DNA of 64,000 bases from Hugenholtzia roseola DSM 9546 (GCF_000422585.1 NZ_AUGI01000035.1:30950-94949); one strand, 5' to 3'; shown: positions 16,920-26,828, numbered from the stretch's first letter. Notes: a model not told the origin generated them from the letters alone. Numbers and translations are program-made.

Positions 16920-18587
16920 TTACCGCAGACGCTTTGCCAATTTGAGGACGCGCTTGTAGTAGCCTTGATAAGGCGAAATGTTTTGCAAGAGATAATCGGC
17001 AAGTTGGGGACTAAAAACGCGCTGCTTGCGCTGCCTTTCCTCCATATTTTTGAGATAAAGTTCGTCTTTGCTCTTTACCAAAAGGGCAGCTTGGGCATAT
17101 AATTCCACACCTTGCAAGGTGCTAAACGCTTGCAGAAGCGGCTCTACGTCGTGATGTGCAATTTCGGCTAAGGCAAAAACAGCCTGACTCACTAAGCCAT
17201 TTTGAGAAGCCTGCTGTCGGGCTAACTTGCTTTTCTTTTGCTTTCCAAAGCGAAAAGTGGGCTGCTCCTGACGGTTTTGATAGACCATTTGCACCAAATA
17301 GGGCAGCAAAGAATCGTCGCGCAGCCTCCTTACAAATTGAAAATAAAGGCTTGTTTGCTCCTCTGAAAGTTCGGCGTATTGAAGTTGCTCTACAAGGAAA
17401 CGCCCTAAGCCACGCGCCCTTACCAGATACAAGGCTTCCAAGACCTTGCGAGTGCGCAAAGGGTCGAGTTTTTGGCTTTCCAAAAGTTGGAAAAGATAAT
17501 ACTGACCGCTTGCCATGTCGTTTTCGCCTACAAAGTCGGGTTCTGCTACAATTTCCGCGCCCTCTTCAAACTGTGCTAAGGTAAGCGAATAGGGGTTTGC
17601 CAAAAGAATGGTCATCAGTTCGTCGTATCGGCTTGTAGGCTCTTTCGAGGGTACAATTTTTTCGAAGGCAAGTTGGGTTTCTTCTTCACTAAGTTTGAGC
17701 CTCGAAGTGGTATTGAGGAAAGGCGCAAGAAGGTTGTAATAAGTCGTATCCCATTCTAATTTGACAAAATCAGGGACTTTTTTGTAGAAACCATACTTTT
17801 TATCTTCTAAATCAGCAAGGCTATCCGCTTCCACATGGCGGTGGTATTTGGCAGCCAATTTGTAGCCTTCGGGGTGCTGCGGATTGAGTTCGAGGGCTTT
17901 TTGTGCCGTTTCGAAGGCAACTTCTTTTTGGTCGTTTTCCCAAAGTAGGGTTGCTTTTTCTATCCAATAGTCGGCGTTTTCGGGAAAAAAGGTATTGAGT
18001 TTGTCGGCATATTGCAAGGCATGGGGGTAGCGTTTTCTATCTTTGTGGATAAAAAGCAACGCCAAGAGTGGGTCGGGTTCGTAAGGTGCAATGGAGGCGG
18101 CTTTTTCATAGCTTAGGATAGACCTACTGAAAAAGTCTTGATGGGTGCTATCGCTGCCCGTATCGAGGGTATCGCCCTGCAATTCGGACTTGAAAAAAGA
18201 TTCTTCGGGGTATAATTCATTAAATTTTCCCCTTCGGTAGTAGCTCTCACCAATTTGCATGTAGAGGTCGAAGTCTGAACTTTTGCCACAAAGCCCCGCT
18301 TCCCAAATAGAAATTGCTTTTTCGGTTTCGCCCAAATACTCTACCATCAGACCCAAATAAAGGCGTGAGGAGATGTCCTGCGCATCTAAGCGGAGGTTTT
18401 CTTCCAACATCTGTTGGGCTTGGGAAAGATTGCCTAAGCGAAAATAATCGAGGGCTTCTTCTACGTCGTGTTGTGCCTTTGCTGTGGGCGAGGTCAGAAA
18501 AGATACCGAAAAAAGACAAAACAACACGCTGAAAAAAGCCAAAGGCGTAACAAATACGCGCCGCAGAGAAAAAAGAGAGGCTTGCAT
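16920..18587 (-). CDS. periplasmic TPR repeat protein
   Basis: 555 aa. A signal peptide (hydrophobic 13-33, cleavage near KAQ) is followed by tetratricopeptide repeats through about residue 245: ALDYFRLGNLSQAQQMLEEN, LYLGLMVEYLGETEKAISIW, LEYADK-type ALQYADKLNTFFPENADYWI and AFETAQKALELNPQHPEGYK. The C-terminal half is helical without an obvious family, with a HEAT-like feel (LVSQAVFALAEIAHHDVEPL). It is probably a scaffold for a periplasmic or envelope complex. It precedes the M61 peptidase on the same strand with a hairpin between. Function unknown. Confidence 0.7.
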   Translation of the reverse strand: MQASLFSLRRVFVTPLAFFSVLFCLFSVSFLTSPTAKAQHDVEEALDYFRLGNLSQAQQMLEENLRLDAQDISSRLYLGLMVEYLGETEKAISIWEAGLCGKSSDFDLYMQIGESYYRRGKFNELYPEESFFKSELQGDTLDTGSDSTHQDFFSRSILSYEKAASIAPYEPDPLLALLFIHKDRKRYPHALQYADKLNTFFPENADYWIEKATLLWENDQKEVAFETAQKALELNPQHPEGYKLAAKYHRHVEADSLADLEDKKYGFYKKVPDFVKLEWDTTYYNLLAPFLNTTSRLKLSEEETQLAFEKIVPSKEPTSRYDELMTILLANPYSLTLAQFEEGAEIVAEPDFVGENDMASGQYYLFQLLESQKLDPLRTRKVLEALYLVRARGLGRFLVEQLQYAELSEEQTSLYFQFVRRLRDDSLLPYLVQMVYQNRQEQPTFRFGKQKKSKLARQQASQNGLVSQAVFALAEIAHHDVEPLLQAFSTLQGVELYAQAALLVKSKDELYLKNMEERQRKQRVFSPQLADYLLQNISPYQGYYKRVLKLAKRLR

Positions 18588-18772
18588 GGCTTCAAAAGTT
18601 TTGGTTGGATAAGATACGTTTTTTAACCCGAAAAAGGTCTGTTTTTTTCTTTTTTTAGCCGTTTTTTGCTTTTTTTACGATTAAAAATCTGTTCTCTTCG
18701 GCTAAAAACTGCGTCTTTGCCGTATTTGACACTATATTGTTTGCTATCCCTTACCTACTTTCTCTTTCCAAC

Positions 18773-19594
18773 ATGAAAATTATCGCTACCTTTCTTAGCC
18801 TTCTTCTATTTCTTTCTATGATAGGGATTGCGCTTTGGGTCTTTTTCAAAAAAGAAGCCCCACAAGAGGCACGCTATCAAGGCATCAATACGGCTGCCCA
18901 AAAGCAAATAAGCAGGGAAGCGGCAAATGCGACAAGTCGGCACGCCCTTTCCTCGAAGGCAGACTCTACGCAAAAAGCGTTTGAGATGAACCAAAAGCAA
19001 AAAGGCTCGCCTTTGGACACCACTTTGGATACGACTTGGCGCAATCTGCCCGATTCTGCCTTTGTGGATTTGATGCAAATAGATACCACTTGGGTACTGG
19101 ATATTCGCTATGCTACCGAAGACAATTTTATGAAGAAAAAAGTCTATCCCTGCCCCAAAGCCCTTTTGCGAAAAGTAGCGGCAGAGGCACTGCTACAAGC
19201 ACAAAAGAAGTTTTTAGAAAAAGGTTACGCCATCAAAATACACGACGGCTACCGTCCGCTTTCGGTGCAATGGGTCTTATGGAATAGCACGCCGCACAAA
19301 GGCTATGTAGCCGACCCACGCAAAGGCTCGAACCACAACAAAGGCTGCGCCATAGACCTGACACTTATCCTGCGCGAAACAGGCGAGGAACTCGACATGG
19401 GTACGCCTTACGATTTTTTCGGAAAAAAAGCCCATCATACCTACCTCGACTTCCCTGCCGAAGTGTTAGCCAACCGCCGCCTTCTCAAAAGCACAATGGA
19501 AAGTGTAGGCTTTAAAAGCATTTCCAATGAATGGTGGCATTACGATTTTAAAATCAAATTTGCCGTTTCCGACTTTCCCCTACCCTGCCACTAA
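18773..19594 (+). CDS. D-alanyl-D-alanine dipeptidase (M15D, VanX/DdpX type)
   Basis: 273 aa from the ATG at 18773 (MKIIATFLSLLLFLSMIGIA). A membrane anchor or signal (3-25) precedes a low-complexity linker (about 28-90). The catalytic domain has LDIRYATEDNFMKKKVYPCP, IKIHDGYRPLSVQWVLW, the zinc motif SNHNKGCAIDLTL (about 186-198) and EWWHYDF (about 252-258, catalytic Glu and zinc His). It cleaves D-Ala-D-Ala dipeptide, either for recycling peptidoglycan fragments or in glycopeptide tolerance. No vanHA genes are present, so a recycling or scavenging role in the periplasm is more likely. A strong terminator follows. Confidence 0.92.
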   Translation: MKIIATFLSLLLFLSMIGIALWVFFKKEAPQEARYQGINTAAQKQISREAANATSRHALSSKADSTQKAFEMNQKQKGSPLDTTLDTTWRNLPDSAFVDLMQIDTTWVLDIRYATEDNFMKKKVYPCPKALLRKVAAEALLQAQKKFLEKGYAIKIHDGYRPLSVQWVLWNSTPHKGYVADPRKGSNHNKGCAIDLTLILRETGEELDMGTPYDFFGKKAHHTYLDFPAEVLANRRLLKSTMESVGFKSISNEWWHYDFKIKFAVSDFPLPCH

Positions 19595-19631
19595 GCCCAA
19601 ATGGTGCAAGGTGCTACAAAATCTTCAAATT

Positions 19632-19674
19632 CAAACCCTAAGAATATTCAAGATTCTTGGGGTTTGTTTTTTTG
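19632..19674 (+). terminator. rho-independent terminator of the dipeptidase gene
   Basis: A 14-bp stem (CAAACCCTAAGAAT / ATTCTTGGGGTTTG, one G-T pair) at 19632-19666, a 7-nt loop and then a run of T residues. It starts 38 bp after the stop at 19594. Confidence 0.85.
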
Positions 19675-19840
19675 CCCCTGCATCTTTGGCTGCAATATTG
19701 TACCTGCTCCCAATTTTTTTCCCACTTCTTGCGCCACTCAAAGGGTCTTTGGCAGGTTTTGCAGATTTTTGAAGGAAGGTTTGATTTGGTGTAGCGTTTT
19801 TTTTCCATCTGAAAAAATTAAATTTTAGACCCCAAAATGA

Positions 19841-19888
19841 TTTTTTAAAGTGAAAATTTTTTAAGGTGAAAGTATTTTAAGATGAAAA
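19841..19888. repeat. three 16-bp tandem repeats
   Basis: Three consecutive units, TTTTTTAAAGTGAAAA, TTTTTTAAGGTGAAAG and TATTTTAAGATGAAAA, lie just past the pdxJ stop. They could be a terminator-like T-rich tail on the minus strand or a simple degenerate microsatellite. The rest of the 19595-19922 gap holds only the dipeptidase terminator. Confidence 0.6.
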
Positions 19889-19922
19889 GGCTTTGAAAAG
19901 AACACGCTTTCGGTTCGAAAGG

Positions 19923-20648
19923 TTAGGATTTTATGGCTAAGGCATTGAGATAGGCTTGTATCGTCTTTTCCAACCCCAAATAAAGGGCATCACAAACTAA
20001 GGCGTGTCCGATAGAAACCTCGTCTATTAGTGGAATGTTTTGCACCAAAAAGGAAAGATTGTGAAGGTCTAAATCGTGTCCTGCATTTAAGCCTAAACCT
20101 ACTTGCTGTGCCTTTTTTGCTGCCTTCGCATAGGGTTCGAGTGCCTTTTGTGGGTCTTGGCTAAACTGCTGTGCATAGGCTTCGGTATAAAGTTCTACCC
20201 TATCTGCTCCCACTTGGGCAGCCCCTGCGATATGGCTTTCGATGGGGTCTATGAAGATAGAAACGCGCACGCCCCAACTTTTTATTTTCTCGATGGTAGC
20301 CTTCAAATAATCGGCGTGCCGAAGGGTATCCCAACCCTGATTGGAGGTAAGCACATCGGTAGCGTCGGGGACAAGCGTTGCCTGTGCAGGGCGAATGTCT
20401 TGGATAAGATTTAAAAACTTCCCTTCTTGTGGATTGCCTTCAATGTTCAATTCTACGCCAATTTTTGGGGCAATCGCATAGACATCGGCATAGCGGATAT
20501 GACGCTCGTCGGGACGCGGATGTACAGTAATCCCTTGCGCTCCAAATCGCTCACAGTCGAGGGCGGCTTTGAGTACATCGGGGTTGTTCCCCCCCCTTGC
20601 ATTGCGTAGGGTTGCGAATTTATTGATATTTACACTCAAACGGGTCAT
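19923..20648 (-). CDS. pdxJ: pyridoxine 5'-phosphate synthase
   Basis: 241 aa, standard length. It begins [20 protein letters not shown], the conserved N-terminus, and continues [32 protein letters not shown] and [11 protein letters not shown]. Near the C-terminus are [12 protein letters not shown] and [10 protein letters not shown]. It is a TIM barrel that condenses 1-deoxyxylulose 5-phosphate with 3-amino-2-oxopropyl phosphate, the last ring-forming step of vitamin B6 synthesis. Partner pdx genes are not in the window. No clear promoter was found in the divergent gap to the yqeY-like gene. Confidence 0.97.
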   Translation of the reverse strand: MTRLSVNINKFATLRNARGGNNPDVLKAALDCERFGAQGITVHPRPDERHIRYADVYAIAPKIGVELNIEGNPQEGKFLNLIQDIRPAQATLVPDATDVLTSNQGWDTLRHADYLKATIEKIKSWGVRVSIFIDPIESHIAGAAQVGADRVELYTEAYAQQFSQDPQKALEPYAKAAKKAQQVGLGLNAGHDLDLHNLSFLVQNIPLIDEVSIGHALVCDALYLGLEKTIQAYLNALAIKS

Positions 20649-20883
20649 ATTTATAGGCTTTTTGTTTGTGAATTAGAGAAGAAGGGTTTATTTTTGTAAA
20701 ATTAAGACAAATTTCGCATATCGCGGCATATCTCTGCCCCTGTGTTTGGGTTTTCAGAAGCGAAAGAAAAGGAAAAGTGCAGCAAGATAAGCAGCCAGAT
20801 AATAGGAAACAACCCTTTCCGACCCGTCCTAATCCTTTCCACTTTTGAGACCCTCCTCTCACTATTCCCTTAATCCTATTCCC

Positions 20884-21336
20884 ATGAGCAGCCTAAAAGA
20901 ACGCATCGAAACCGAAATCAAGACCGCTATGCGCGAGCGCAACAGCATCAAATTAGAAGCCCTACGCGCCATTAAAGCGGCTATCTTATTGGCACAAACA
21001 GAAAAGGGAGCTTCGGAGCAGCTTTCCGAACAACAAGAGATGCAAATTCTGATGAAACAAGTACGCCAAAGAAAAGAATCTTACGAACTCTATCAAAGCC
21101 AGAATCGCAGCGATTTAGCCGAGCGCGAAAAGGCAGAGATGGAAGTGATTGAAACCTTTTTGCCCAAAATGATGGACGAAAATGAAATAAAAGCGGCTCT
21201 TAGCGAACTGATAGCACAAATGGGCGGCGCAACCATCAAAGAGATGGGCAAAGTAATGGGCATGGCTACCAAAGCCTTAGCAGGAAAGGCTGAAAACCAA
21301 CTTGTCTCGAAAGTGGTCAAAGAATTATTGAGCTAA
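20884..21336 (+). CDS. GatB/YqeY domain protein
   Basis: 150 aa from the ATG at 20884 (MSSLKERIETEIKTAMRERN). The longer frame from 20845 adds non-conserved residues. The sequence shows the family's two helical bundles: an N-terminal hairpin (KLEALRAIKAAILLAQTEKG, LMKQVRQRKESYELYQ) and the C-terminal GatB-tail-like part with EVIETFLPKMMDENEIKAAL, GGATIKEMGKVMG and AENQLVSKVVKELL. The homologous part of GatB helps bind tRNA, but the free-standing protein has no settled role. CvpA follows 43 bp downstream, probably in one operon. Confidence 0.92.
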   Translation: MSSLKERIETEIKTAMRERNSIKLEALRAIKAAILLAQTEKGASEQLSEQQEMQILMKQVRQRKESYELYQSQNRSDLAEREKAEMEVIETFLPKMMDENEIKAALSELIAQMGGATIKEMGKVMGMATKALAGKAENQLVSKVVKELLS

Positions 21337-21379
21337 CCGACTTTTTTATCTATTCCCTCACCTCAAAATCCCTACTGCC

Positions 21380-21943
21380 GTGTTGAACGACATACTTTTA
21401 GGAATCTCTGAGCTGCAATTTCGCTTTATAGACATCTTGATGTCTATCGTGCTTTTCTACGGCGGGTATCGCGGCTATCAAAAAGGACTTCTTGTGGAAC
21501 TCATTTCGCTCGTTTCCTTTGTATTTTTTGCCTACGTCCTGATTTGGCTTATCTTTAATGGCTTCGATTCTACCGACCAATGGGTGAATGGCTACAACAA
21601 AACGCTGCCTTTTATCACGACCATGTTGCTACTCTTTGGCTTGGTCTTGTTGCTCAATTGGGGCGGACGTATGCTTGCTGATATGATAGGCTACACCATC
21701 TTTGGCTCGTTTGACAACGTCTTGGGGATTGTTTTTGGTCTGATAAAATACACTTTTGCCTTTGGGGTCTTGTTCAAAATGCTCATATACGTAGGCTTGC
21801 TCAACCACAACTTGGAGATGCAGTCTTCTGTTTTCTATCCCTATCTGATGCGCTTCTTCGACTACACCGTCGAGGTCATGGACATCATCGGTATTCCTGC
21901 CAGCGAGATGCTCAAAGACATGCGCATGCTTCTGAAACGATAG
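21380..21943 (+). CDS. CvpA family membrane protein
   Basis: 187 aa. The start is GTG at 21380. The next ATG (MSIVLFYGGYRGYQKG) would remove part of the first conserved helix. Four membrane helices are visible: about 15-33, 38-60, 72-95 and 110-135. The opening signature FIDILMSIVLFYGGYRGYQK matches CvpA. In enterobacteria CvpA is needed for colicin V production and bile or envelope tolerance. Its biochemical role is not established. It follows the YqeY-like gene. Confidence 0.85.
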   Translation: MLNDILLGISELQFRFIDILMSIVLFYGGYRGYQKGLLVELISLVSFVFFAYVLIWLIFNGFDSTDQWVNGYNKTLPFITTMLLLFGLVLLLNWGGRMLADMIGYTIFGSFDNVLGIVFGLIKYTFAFGVLFKMLIYVGLLNHNLEMQSSVFYPYLMRFFDYTVEVMDIIGIPASEMLKDMRMLLKR

Positions 21944-22155
21944 ACAAAGGGCGCATTTAAAGACTTTTAAGGCTTCGAATAGATAAATCAAAAAGATTTT
22001 GAGGCTTCGGGTGAGAAGGAATAGATTTTTTCACTAATTTTAGCGAACTATCTAATGGCTTACCCCTTTTGCTGATTTGATTTGCTCTTGCGCACTGTTT
22101 TTTTCTGAAAAATAACGACAAGAGCTTGTATCGCTACTAAAATTGATGACAACCG

Positions 22156-23949
22156 ATGAAGTATAAATTTTTACAATCTTTGCGCTACTTATTCAGTCTG
22201 CTGTGCGGAGCTTGGCTGCTGGTAGCTTGTCAGAAAAACGCACCTGACGAGGAAAAAGGCGGTTTAGCTCCTACCAAAGGCGACCGCTACTACGGAGGCG
22301 TATTCACAACCAACGAAACCGAATACATCAAGACGCTCTTCCCCCATAGCGTGCAAGATGTCTATTCTTATAGAATTGCCTCTCAAATTTATGAGGGTTT
22401 GTATAAATTTGACCCCGCCACGCTCAAAACCGTACCCTGCTTGGCAGAAGACACACAGGTAGATTCTACCCATACGCTTTATACCATCAAAATCAAAAAG
22501 GGCGTGCTTTTCCATGACGACCCTTGTTTTGAAGGCGGAAAGGGCAGAGAATTAAAGGCGCAAGATGTAGCTTACTGTTTTACCCGTCTGGCGACACGCC
22601 ATGAGATGAATCGCAATTTTAGCGTCATAGACGACATCATCGCAGGCGCACGTGAGCATTACGAAGCCACACAAGACGGCACGCCGCTTAAAGAAGGCGT
22701 TTCGGGTATCAAAGTCATAGACGATTATACGATACAGTTCCAACTTGTGCGCCCAAACGCGCTCTTTCTTAGCTACTTAGCCCGTCCCGAAGGTTTTATT
22801 TTCCCAAAAGAGGCTTTCGATAAATACGGCAAAGACTTATACAACAAAGCCGTCGGCACTGGTGCTTTTGTCTTATCTGAAATAGACGAAAATGTGTCCA
22901 TTATTTTGAAGCGCAACCCCACTTATCACCAAAAAGATAGCTATGGCAACCAATTACCTTATTTAGATGCCATTAAAATCAAGTTTATCAAAGACAAAAA
23001 AACCGAACTTTTCGAATTTAAAAAGGACAACCTCGATATGGTCTATCGCCTTCCTACCGACTATATCGTAGATATTCTTTCCGAGCAGCAACGTGCAGAT
23101 GGTAGCCTACCCTTTGCCTTAGAGCGCGAGCCTGAAATGCAGACCCAACTGATTGTCTTTATGAACCAAGATAATCTCTTTAAAAATCCTGATATTAGAA
23201 AAGCCTTTTCATACGCCATCAATCGCGAGCGCATCAAGGATTTGGTCTTAGGTGGTGAGGCTTATGATGCAGGCAGATTTGGCATCACGCCGCCTTCCTT
23301 CAAAGACAAGGGCTATCTTTCCGAAAAAGTGCGCGGTTTTGAATTTAACCCCGATACGGCACTTTTGTACCTACAAAAGGCAGGCTACCCCAACGGAAAG
23401 GGCTTTCCCGCCACTACGCTTTATTTCAACCCCGAAGGCGACCGAAATACGCAAGTGGTGAGCGAAATCAAGACCCAACTCAAAAATACGCTCAACATCG
23501 ACATAGAAATTGCACCCATTCCGCATGCACAGTTGAGCGAAAAAGCACAGAAAGGCGATTTTCAGATGTTGCGCCTTTCCTGGATTGCCGATTTTCCAAG
23601 TCCCGAAGCCTTTTTGCGCATGTTTTATAGCGAGGGCGTGCCTACCGAAGTAGGGCAGGTTTCATACCCTAACATTGCGCGTTATCAAAGTTCGGCATAC
23701 GACCAATTATACCAACAAGCCATGAACGCCGACAATGAGCAGCAAGCCTACCAACTTTTGATGAAAGCCGAAAGCGTAGCAATGGAAGAAGCTCCCGTTT
23801 TGGTGCTTTGGTATGATGAAGGGTATCGCCTTTTGAAACCGCATGTCAAGAATTTCCCCAACAACCCCATGCAGTATCGCGACTTTTCGCAAGTTTATCT
23901 CACGCCACTTGAAAAAGAGGGCGAAAAACAGACCGCTGCTGCCATGTAA
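22156..23949 (+). CDS. ABC transporter substrate-binding lipoprotein (family 5, peptide type)
   Basis: 597 aa. The lipobox LVAC puts the acylated cysteine at residue 25. The family 5 core is clear: TLKTVPCLAEDTQVDSTHTL, YTIKIKKGVLFHDDPCFEGG, AQDVAYCFTRL, AVGTGAFVLSEIDE, MNQDNLFKNPDIRKAFSYAI and NRERIKDLVLGGEAYDAGR. It captures oligopeptides or other solutes for an ABC importer (DppA/OppA-like). No permease or ATPase gene lies beside it, so the transporter is elsewhere or the lipoprotein is solitary. A strong terminator follows the stop. Confidence 0.92.
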   Translation: MKYKFLQSLRYLFSLLCGAWLLVACQKNAPDEEKGGLAPTKGDRYYGGVFTTNETEYIKTLFPHSVQDVYSYRIASQIYEGLYKFDPATLKTVPCLAEDTQVDSTHTLYTIKIKKGVLFHDDPCFEGGKGRELKAQDVAYCFTRLATRHEMNRNFSVIDDIIAGAREHYEATQDGTPLKEGVSGIKVIDDYTIQFQLVRPNALFLSYLARPEGFIFPKEAFDKYGKDLYNKAVGTGAFVLSEIDENVSIILKRNPTYHQKDSYGNQLPYLDAIKIKFIKDKKTELFEFKKDNLDMVYRLPTDYIVDILSEQQRADGSLPFALEREPEMQTQLIVFMNQDNLFKNPDIRKAFSYAINRERIKDLVLGGEAYDAGRFGITPPSFKDKGYLSEKVRGFEFNPDTALLYLQKAGYPNGKGFPATTLYFNPEGDRNTQVVSEIKTQLKNTLNIDIEIAPIPHAQLSEKAQKGDFQMLRLSWIADFPSPEAFLRMFYSEGVPTEVGQVSYPNIARYQSSAYDQLYQQAMNADNEQQAYQLLMKAESVAMEEAPVLVLWYDEGYRLLKPHVKNFPNNPMQYRDFSQVYLTPLEKEGEKQTAAAM

Positions 23950-23980
23950 TTGTTATCCCTTCTGAACCTCAAAATCATAC

Positions 23981-24017
23981 AAAAAAGCGAATGAAACAGA
24001 ATTTCATTCGCTTTTTT
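23981..24017. terminator. bidirectional terminator between convergent genes
   Basis: A 16-bp perfect stem (AAAAAAGCGAATGAAA / TTTCATTCGCTTTTTT) with a 5-nt loop, flanked by A and T runs on either side. It lies 31 bp after the binding-protein gene and 54 bp after the convergent gene ending at 24072, so it can serve both. Confidence 0.85.
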
Positions 24018-24071
24018 GTGTCTGATGGTTATTTTTCTACGTTATCTTGTTTATGAAAAAGTCTTGCTGTT

Positions 24072-24644
24072 TTAGTCTGCCACAATAGGTGCAGGCTCGG
24101 AAGGCTGCCATTCCCATTCCAAAGATTTAGATTTTTTGCGGATATTTTTAATCACACGTGCGATAAAGGCTTTTTTGTCTTGCTTCAAAATTTGATACTC
24201 TTCATAAGAAGAAAAAGTAAAGGCAAGGCGCAGGCGGCTATAATTATCAATCAAATTCTGTTCGCCAAAGATAAAGCGCACACAGTTGGGGCTATGATTG
24301 ACATTTTGCTGCCCTACCCAATGTGGCACTGTGCTGGTCATGCCCTCTATCCATTCGAGGATAATATCTTCGGGCAGATAGCGGTATTTAAAATAAAAAA
24401 CTTCCTCATTGCAAAGCCCTAAGTAAGCCGCCACAGCGTCGGGGTTGTCGGGTTCTTTGTGCAGTTGGTGCATAACCTGATGAAAGCGCGAAGTGCATCT
24501 ATCCACAATCTGAAAATTGAGCTGCTTATAGGAAATGCGGTGCGTGCGATAGCCAAAGAATAGTGCCGTCATGCCGATAATCGTCGCGATAAAGGACACC
24601 ATCTCTAAAATAAGATGTGCGAATTGTAGTGTTTCTCCTACCAT
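24072..24644 (-). CDS. hypothetical protein with one membrane helix
   Basis: 190 aa. One hydrophobic segment near the N-terminus (about 11-28, ILEMVSFIATIIGMTALFFG) is followed by a basic patch and a mainly helical soluble part of about 150 residues. It contains CTSRFHQVMHQLHKEPDN, EEVFYFKYRYLPEDIILEW and YSRLRLAFTFSSYEEYQILK. Small inner-membrane proteins with this layout are common and mostly uncharacterised. No catalytic motif is visible. It converges on the peptide-binding lipoprotein and has no operon partner. Confidence 0.6.
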   Translation of the reverse strand: MVGETLQFAHLILEMVSFIATIIGMTALFFGYRTHRISYKQLNFQIVDRCTSRFHQVMHQLHKEPDNPDAVAAYLGLCNEEVFYFKYRYLPEDIILEWIEGMTSTVPHWVGQQNVNHSPNCVRFIFGEQNLIDNYSRLRLAFTFSSYEEYQILKQDKKAFIARVIKNIRKKSKSLEWEWQPSEPAPIVAD

Positions 24645-24819
24645 AGCGTTTAAATTTGTCTGTAAAAAATAAAGTATTGGGTAGGATAGGGATTTTGGAA
24701 ATTACGTCATAGTGCTTATCTTCGGTTCTAAAACTACACAATTCCACAAAAAAAAGCAAAGGAAAAGCAAAAAAATCTTAGAAAAAAAGTAAAAAAGAGA
24801 TAAAAATAAGGGTAAAACC

Positions 24820-26724
24820 CTATCGCAATAGGCGCAAAAGTGTTGCTTTTTGGTATGATTTGCCTACTTGGTCGGTGGCTTTAATAAGCACCGTATAATC
24901 GTCGGCAGGGGCGGGTCTGCCCTCGAAGGTGCCGTCCCAACGGTTTTCGAGGTCGTTGGTTTCGAAAATGAGTTGATTCCATTTATTAAAAATTTGTAGG
25001 TGGTAGCTCACCAGAAAGCGCGAAACTACGCCAAAATCGTCGTTTATGCTATCTCCGTTGGGTGAGAAAGCCGTCGGAATTTCCAAAAAAGAAGGCAGAT
25101 ATAAGATTGCGAAATTTGAAAAAGTGGTATCCTGCCCCACGATTGCCCAAGTGCGAAACCGCCATGCCTGTTGTTCGGTTTGGCTCAAATCAATTTCAGT
25201 TTCGTTTTCAGAAAAGGAGCGTGTTTCTATCAGAACGGTATCCAAATCAAAGAGCTGCAAGGTATAGCGACGAGCAGGCGCAAACCCATTTTGGTAGTCG
25301 GTGCGCTGCAAAATGGCATCTTGCTCACGCCTTTCTACCTGCAAAAAAATAGGGCAGAGAGCCGCCGTCGTATCCGAATACTGCCCACAGGCATTGAGGT
25401 AAAAAGCGCGGTAACAGTATTGGAGCAGGCTGGGGGCAGCAAAAGGGTCAAAAAAATCAAGACGCGCCGAATCGATTTTGAAACGTTGCTCGCGTGTGTA
25501 AATATCGTCGGGCGTTTGGCTAAGGAGGTACATTTGTTCAACTTGCTGATTTTGAGGATATTGCCAACGCAAAAAAACGCGATTGCTACTATCTATGCTC
25601 ACAAAAAAGCTATCCACTTCGGGCGGCTTGGCATCAGAAGAAGCAACCACACAGCGGCGATTCGAAACCGTTTGCGCTGCACTATCGTACCAAATTGCCG
25701 CCACACGGTAGCAATAATTTTGCCTACAAACTACCTCAAAATCTTCAAAAGTAGTCGTGCGCAGGTTGCGAATTTCGGTCAGAAGCTGGTCGTTTCTATA
25801 AATCTGATACCCTACAAAATCGGTGGCAGGGAGCAAGGCAGGATTCCACGCCAAACGGTTGAAGCCCGCTAAGGCTTCTACTTCCAAAAAAAGCCCGTAA
25901 AGGGCAGGCGTTTGCAGAGCCTCCTCATTACAAAATTCTGTGCCTGCGGCAGCCAAAAAATACACACTACTGCTATCATTGGGCTGATAGGTGAAATTCT
26001 GACGCGGAAAACGCACCCTTTCTAAATCTTGGGTAGCCTGATTGCCCCTTTTTTTTCGGATTTGATAGGGCTGATTTTCAGGCAGTTCGAAAGTAAAGAC
26101 AAGACTGCCATCTTCTTGGGTTTCTAAAAGGCTAAAATTAGCCGCCAAGCGCGTGCTAATGGGTACGATAACTTCCTGATATTCAAAGCAATTTTCTAAG
26201 GCATCTTCGAAAACGCCTTTAATGCGCAAGTTTTTAGGCTCATCACTATCAAAAACATGGCTGGCGATTTGGTTGCTTTCTACGATTGTTTCGCCTTCGT
26301 TATCCCAAATAATCTTAAAAAAATCATAATAAGTATCGGAAATGCGTACTTCTACGCGCCTGCCGCTGCAAATATAGACTTCAGGCGTGAAGGGTTTGGA
26401 TTCATAAACCGTAACCAAATTTTCGATGCGAAGCGAATCGCCTCCACTCGCCCCTGTGTTGATGAGCTGCGTGATGGCATATACGCCTGCTTTTTCGAAG
26501 GTAAAAGTAGGGCTATTTTGCGGACGCGCATTGCCAAAGCGATAAAAAACCAAATTCGGACTCACACCCGAACAGTCGCCTACGGTTACGGTCAGGGGGG
26601 CGCAACCCTTTACCGTACTCACATCAAAACAAGGATTCTGCGCTTGCAAGGGCAGAAAGCAAGCCCAGCAGGTCATTATTTGAAAAAAAAGCCAAATAAA
26701 ATTTCGTTTTGAATGAAAAAGCAT
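24820..26724 (-). CDS. T9SS type B sorting domain protein (gliding-motility-associated C-terminus)
   Basis: 634 aa from the ATG at 26724 (MLFHSKRNFIWLFFQIMT), with a signal peptide ending at LQAQ. A PKD-like domain (about 30-105, KGCAPLTVTVGDCSGVSPN) is followed by fibronectin III-like modules (about 270-470, RLAWNPALLPATDFVGYQIY and FLRWQYPQN). The last 90 residues begin IPTAFSPNGDSINDDFGVV and include LQIFNKWNQLIFETND and RWDGTFEGRPAPADDYTVLI. These mark the CHU_C/type B signal for export by the type IX system and anchoring at the cell surface. Probable adhesin or surface-structure protein. Confidence 0.9.
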   Translation of the reverse strand: MLFHSKRNFIWLFFQIMTCWACFLPLQAQNPCFDVSTVKGCAPLTVTVGDCSGVSPNLVFYRFGNARPQNSPTFTFEKAGVYAITQLINTGASGGDSLRIENLVTVYESKPFTPEVYICSGRRVEVRISDTYYDFFKIIWDNEGETIVESNQIASHVFDSDEPKNLRIKGVFEDALENCFEYQEVIVPISTRLAANFSLLETQEDGSLVFTFELPENQPYQIRKKRGNQATQDLERVRFPRQNFTYQPNDSSSVYFLAAAGTEFCNEEALQTPALYGLFLEVEALAGFNRLAWNPALLPATDFVGYQIYRNDQLLTEIRNLRTTTFEDFEVVCRQNYCYRVAAIWYDSAAQTVSNRRCVVASSDAKPPEVDSFFVSIDSSNRVFLRWQYPQNQQVEQMYLLSQTPDDIYTREQRFKIDSARLDFFDPFAAPSLLQYCYRAFYLNACGQYSDTTAALCPIFLQVERREQDAILQRTDYQNGFAPARRYTLQLFDLDTVLIETRSFSENETEIDLSQTEQQAWRFRTWAIVGQDTTFSNFAILYLPSFLEIPTAFSPNGDSINDDFGVVSRFLVSYHLQIFNKWNQLIFETNDLENRWDGTFEGRPAPADDYTVLIKATDQVGKSYQKATLLRLLR

Positions 26725-26785
26725 AGTGCAATAAGTAAGGATACATAGAAAAAAACAAGCAAGAGCCGCTTTATGAAATACGCTA

Positions 26786-26828
26786 AAAAACCCCAAGCAT
26801 TGCAAGAGATGCAAAATACTTAGGGTTT
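26786..26828 (-). terminator. terminator of the 3-hydroxyacyl-CoA dehydrogenase gene
   Basis: An imperfect stem (AAACCCCAAGCATTGCA with TGCAAAATACTTAGGGTTT) ends on the minus strand with GGGGTTTTTT. It lies about 120 bp after the dehydrogenase stop and before the T9SS protein gene. Confidence 0.65.

Noticed and set aside
18773..19594. Vancomycin-resistance cluster (VanX)
   Set aside because: No vanH, vanA or two-component genes accompany it; solitary DdpX-like enzymes are common in Gram-negative bacteria.
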